64,000 bases of DNA. Origin: an uncultured Collinsella sp. Its GTDB lineage: Bacteria > Actinomycetota > Coriobacteriia > Coriobacteriales > Coriobacteriaceae. The stretch covers positions 62,001-126,000 of the forward strand of contig USOU01000001.1 of assembly GCA_900556415.1 (NCBI GenBank), given 5' to 3'. A model generated the notes under the pieces. The model was not told where the DNA came from and did no database searches. It worked only from the letters and a program-made list of their open reading frames with translations. Shown here piece after piece: positions 61,178 to 64,000 of this stretch. A program made the translations under genes and the position numbers. Numbering within the stretch: the stretch's first letter is position 1; each line of letters starts with the position of its first letter.

Positions 61178-61621
61178 TTAGCCGACGATGACCGTGCCGT
61201 CTTCGGCCACGGTGATGGCGTCGCCCGTCGACACGGCATCGAGAAACTCATCGCCTAGGTTGTCAATGGTGGGCATGGGGGTGTCGGTCCACACACCCGA
61301 GAGGATCGCGCCAGCGGCGGCAAGGCTGTCAATGGGTTTGGAAAACAGCAGGCATGCGGGTTGGCGGCCCATTTTGGTGGCGCAGAAGAGCACCATGCCA
61401 CCTGTGGTGGAGCCGATAGTCTGCGGTAGGCACAGGGCACATCCTGCCAAAGGTTTGCCGTACAAGTCGGGATTGTTTTGGTCGGAACATGTGGCCTTTT
61501 TGTCGCCAAACATCAGTGCCTTCTGAAACGATGCGAGTGTGTTGAGCCCTCCGTGAGAGACAAGTGCCTTGGCGTGGGCAGTTCCGGGGACAACGACGCG
61601 GCCGTGAAAGATTTTTTTCAT
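61178..61621 (-). CDS. Aconitase X, small (swivel) subunit
   Basis: 147 residues of the AcnX swivel domain (DUF126): HGRVVVPGTAHAKALVS, LAGCALCLPQTIGSTTGGMVL and a PMPTIDNLGDEF tail. Together with the large subunit, 14 bases upstream, it forms a two-subunit aconitase X, known in bacteria as cis-3-hydroxy-L-proline dehydratase among other activities. ATG 61621 follows GGAAGG. A longer frame in this register covers the preceding gene in another frame and is not real. Confidence 0.88.
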   Translation of the reverse strand: MKKIFHGRVVVPGTAHAKALVSHGGLNTLASFQKALMFGDKKATCSDQNNPDLYGKPLAGCALCLPQTIGSTTGGMVLFCATKMGRQPACLLFSKPIDSLAAAGAILSGVWTDTPMPTIDNLGDEFLDAVSTGDAITVAEDGTVIVG

Positions 61622-61635
61622 GAGGAGTCGCCTTC

Positions 61636-62913
61636 CTATTTGATTGGTTTTCCGGTGGTGACGTAGGCGAGCACCTCGTCGTCGGTGTAGTAGCGCGATG
61701 CCGAGTACGTACGCAACTTGTTGGAGTTGGTGATGATGGGCATGCTGCCGCACAGCGGGTTGTTGGTGTACATAAGCGGGCAGATGCTCGAGACGACGGC
61801 GCCGGTAGTCGAGAGACGTCTGTATGCCGCAGTCTTGCGGAAGGCGTCTGCCACAGATGGGGCGGCGGTCAGCACGGTGGGTACTTGCACGCGGCGGTTG
61901 CCGGAGGCGCTCAGCCCATCGCAGATGGCGTCTGCCCAGTGGGCGAGTTGTGCAGACGAGAGATGGGGGCAGCCGATGAAGGCCAGCTTGGGGCGCGCGC
62001 CCGGGTTCTTCCACATAATGGGGTAGCTTGAGCGGATGTGTTCCAGCTCAGCGTCGTCAATGCGATAGATTTGGGCGTCTGGTGCTATGAGCTGTTCGCC
62101 TTGCTCGACGGCTTCGGGCGTGATGCCGTCTACGTGGTAGAGCCCGACAGCGCCGTTCGATGCGCTGGCGGCGCCCATGTCCTTAAGGTAGTCCTGCGTG
62201 TCGGGCGTGAGTTCGCGGCCAAGCCAACGGTCGAGGCCTTTAATGTAAGGGACGTCCTCCATCACCTTCATGCCAATGGCACTGCCAAGCACTTGCGCTT
62301 CGGGCTTGCGCTTACAGTCGACTTCGATGATCCAGGTCGCCTTGCGGCCCTCGTCGGTGAGCAGGCCGAATTCCGGGACAAAGCCGGCAATTGAGCCGAA
62401 CATCTCGATGATGCCGGAGTTGCGATTGCAGCGGGCGCCCAACACGGAGTTGGCAAAGACCACGGCGCTGCTTTCTGCCCAACTTAGGATGTCGCCACGC
62501 TGGGGTCGATTGCCAACTTCGGGCTGGTAACAGGTGCAGCTGAAAGCATCGCTGTCCAATAGGCCCATGCTGCGCAGCTGTGCCTCATAATCGCCTTGTT
62601 TGGAATACATAATCTTGAACAGCAGCTTTTGCAGCGGGTTGGCCGGGACGGCGGGGTCGAGAGGCCTCGGGTCGACCGAGAATGACTGGCCGGACAGGAC
62701 TCCGTCTTTCAACAACTCATCCATAAGGTCATAGACTGGACCGAGCATGGAGAGGCCAAAACTTGTGACAAGATGACCGTTTGCGCCGGTCACGGGAACC
62801 ATGCGCTCGGCACCAAAGCACTCGCCGTACATAACGAGGGTCTTGACTACTTTGGCCATGGCGGGGCCCTTGGCGCCGTCGAGCAGGGCTTGTTGTTGGG
62901 AGGTCAGGTTCAT
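61636..62913 (-). CDS. Aconitase X, large (catalytic) subunit
   Basis: 425 residues of the AcnX catalytic domain (DUF521). Cysteines likely to hold the iron-sulfur cluster are in SCTCYQPEVG, FIGCPHLSSAQL and SSICPLMYTNNPLCGS; VNSVLGARCNRNSG-like and MVPVTGANGHLV segments also match the family. Bacterial AcnX proteins include cis-3-hydroxy-L-proline dehydratase. Start at ATG 62913 versus ATG 62925 is uncertain; both lie after AAAGG. It forms an operon with the small subunit and an upstream flavin/Fe-S reductase. Confidence 0.87.
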   Translation of the reverse strand: MNLTSQQQALLDGAKGPAMAKVVKTLVMYGECFGAERMVPVTGANGHLVTSFGLSMLGPVYDLMDELLKDGVLSGQSFSVDPRPLDPAVPANPLQKLLFKIMYSKQGDYEAQLRSMGLLDSDAFSCTCYQPEVGNRPQRGDILSWAESSAVVFANSVLGARCNRNSGIIEMFGSIAGFVPEFGLLTDEGRKATWIIEVDCKRKPEAQVLGSAIGMKVMEDVPYIKGLDRWLGRELTPDTQDYLKDMGAASASNGAVGLYHVDGITPEAVEQGEQLIAPDAQIYRIDDAELEHIRSSYPIMWKNPGARPKLAFIGCPHLSSAQLAHWADAICDGLSASGNRRVQVPTVLTAAPSVADAFRKTAAYRRLSTTGAVVSSICPLMYTNNPLCGSMPIITNSNKLRTYSASRYYTDDEVLAYVTTGKPIK

Positions 62914-62934
62914 CTGTGAGCCCATCCTTTCGTG

Positions 62935-64000
62935 TTAGATATTGGTGCCGAGTCGGTATGCCGCGCGGACCGCTTCGAGCACACGGCCGGGTGCAAACCC
63001 ATCGCCGATGTTATGCAGCTCGTCTGCGGCATGCGTCTGCTGCAGTTTGTAGAACAGTGCGTCGTCGGGGTGTCCGCCGCAGGCAATGATTACCAGGTCG
63101 CAGGTTAGCTCGAGCGGCTTCCAGTCGTTGCCGATTTTGGGTGCAAGCGGGTTTTCGACGTTCTCGGGCAAGACCGGTGACCACGAGATGTAGGGGTCGG
63201 GAACGTTTTTGTGGCAGTTGCGACTCAAGTGGAGACGCGCGCACCTCGCTGGGACTCCAGACTCGCGCATGCCGCCGACCTCCGCGCGCTCGACGCGTGT
63301 CATATTGAGGAGCCGCACATTGCGTCCCCTGAGCGCATGGAGTAGGTGGCCACGATTTGCCGTACAGGCGCCCTGCATCATATGAGGCAGTATTTCAATT
63401 ACGCTGACCTGTGGTATGCCGTGTTCGACGGTGAGCCATTGGGCAATCTCGCAGCCCACGGCCCCTCCGCCAATGATGGCGACGGTTTTGGCGTTGCCAA
63501 GCAGTGCAGGTTGGCGCAGTAGCTGCGTTGCCTGCACGGCATGGCCCGATGCTGCAAGCTCCGTAAGGCCGGGGATGGGCGGTATCGCATTAGAAGTGCC
63601 TGTTGCACACACGATTGCGTCGAAGCCTGCTTTTGCAAGATCTTCGGCGCATGCTGCCCGTCCAAGCTCGAGTGTCAGGTTCCCGTTGGGTTTTTCTGTC
63701 TGCTCGCGCACCTGTCGAACAAGATATGATCGGTAGTTATCGAGGTCGAACTTGATTCGGGCGGCGCTGGCGGAGAGGAGTTTTCCTCCAAGTTCATTTT
63801 CGGCGTCGATGAGCTTTACGTCGTGGCCACGACGCGCGGCGATTAGCGCACAGACCATCCCGCCGGGTCCGGCTCCTATCACCGCTATGCGTTTGGGTTC
63901 TATGGCGGGAGCGGGTGTCTGGGGCATGAGGTATTCAAAGCTGCAGCGTGGATTGACGGCACACTGCGGATGGCCCCCTTCGACAAACTCGTTGAGGCAT
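62935..64000 (-). CDS. Old-yellow-enzyme-type NADH:flavin oxidoreductase, 5' end outside the window
   Basis: The visible 355 residues are the C-terminal part of a 2-enoate-reductase-like protein. At the window edge CLNEF...QCAVNP is the end of the 4Fe-4S cysteine motif. An NAD(P)/FAD-binding domain follows: AVIGAGPGGMVCALIA with ENELGGKL, then a second Rossmann motif AIIGGGAVGCEIA, and IGDGFAPGRVLEAV near the end. The N-terminal TIM barrel with FMN lies beyond base 64000. It is 21 bases upstream of the aconitase X genes, suggesting one pathway that reduces an enoate after dehydration of a hydroxy acid. The substrate is unknown. Confidence 0.88.
   Translation of the reverse strand, partial: CLNEFVEGGHPQCAVNPRCSFEYLMPQTPAPAIEPKRIAVIGAGPGGMVCALIAARRGHDVKLIDAENELGGKLLSASAARIKFDLDNYRSYLVRQVREQTEKPNGNLTLELGRAACAEDLAKAGFDAIVCATGTSNAIPPIPGLTELAASGHAVQATQLLRQPALLGNAKTVAIIGGGAVGCEIAQWLTVEHGIPQVSVIEILPHMMQGACTANRGHLLHALRGRNVRLLNMTRVERAEVGGMRESGVPARCARLHLSRNCHKNVPDPYISWSPVLPENVENPLAPKIGNDWKPLELTCDLVIIACGGHPDDALFYKLQQTHAADELHNIGDGFAPGRVLEAVRAAYRLGTNI

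Noticed and set aside
61622-62014. N-terminal extension of the aconitase X small subunit
   Set aside because: The extra 131 codons overlap the large-subunit gene in another frame; the true ATG at 61621 has a ribosome site and matches the family start.

Overview
The window is a dense, GC-rich Gram-positive chromosome segment with good Shine-Dalgarno sequences, frequent GTG/TTG starts and many intrinsic terminators. The gene set (DapH acetylase lysine branch, DUF3793 beside a flavodoxin, YolD with a Y-family polymerase, LexA boxes of CGAAC type, B12-controlled surface protein) fits the Coriobacteriia and most likely a gut Collinsella-like species. That taxonomic assignment is inference from protein style; no rRNA or tRNA gene was found here.

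Layout. 0-6.4 kb: partial YgjP-type metallopeptidase, M19 dipeptidase, SlyD-like PPIase with an orphan UreE-like protein, HAD phosphatase, PerR, acylphosphatase, Gfo/Idh/MocA oxidoreductase, RNase HI. 6.5-9.1 kb: LysR regulator divergent from metY, which is preceded by a 17-residue cysteine-containing leader peptide. 9.3-15.9 kb: secreted 3D-like protein, small membrane protein, ketopantoate reductase, cyclase, ferredoxin-like aldo/keto reductase, a second MocA-type oxidoreductase and endonuclease IV; the last two share a duplicated palindromic leader. 16-19.2 kb: polar amino acid ABC importer whose permease carries an extra secreted N-terminal domain. 19.3-24.2 kb: cobalamin riboswitch followed by a 1505-residue surface protein with an intrinsic-factor/prenyltransferase-like barrel, a probable B12 capture protein. 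24.3-28.8 kb: flavodoxin, DUF3793, FeoB-associated-like/HMA protein, SOS-controlled YolD and Y-family polymerase, truncated iron-ADH.

28.9-34.2 kb: pgi, then a 3.5-kb mobile-element remnant (VirD4/TraG coupling ATPase, ClpP-like protease, one unknown protein) bounded by two copies of the last 30 bp of pgi. 34.4-37.7 kb: deoC, two HAD phosphatases and a PfkB kinase, followed by a 231-bp MITE-like element. 38-45 kb: TatD, TcdA, an SdpR/SdpI pair, EttA, and two unknown proteins with low-complexity parts. 45.4-52.3 kb: glutamine-dependent NAD synthetase, aminotransferase, L-lactate dehydrogenase, Mbeg1-like hydrolase flanked by a short repeat, nucleoid-associated protein. 52.3-58.2 kb: riboswitch-controlled lysine/diaminopimelate operon (lysA-dapA fusion, dapB, dapH) with a divergent M20 deacetylase that probably completes the acetylase pathway. 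58.3-64 kb: MFS carrier with an M20 dipeptidase, then a two-subunit aconitase X and a flavin/Fe-S reductase cut by the window end.

The most unusual signals are: (1) two copies (42.6 and 52.4 kb) of a palindrome plus a long branched-free stem whose helices covary while internal-loop sequences are conserved, a candidate structured RNA; (2) the in-frame lysA-dapA fusion; (3) the pgi-end element with coupling ATPase and ClpP; (4) the riboswitch-driven B12 surface protein; (5) the cysteine leader peptide upstream of metY; (6) several dispersed repeat families.
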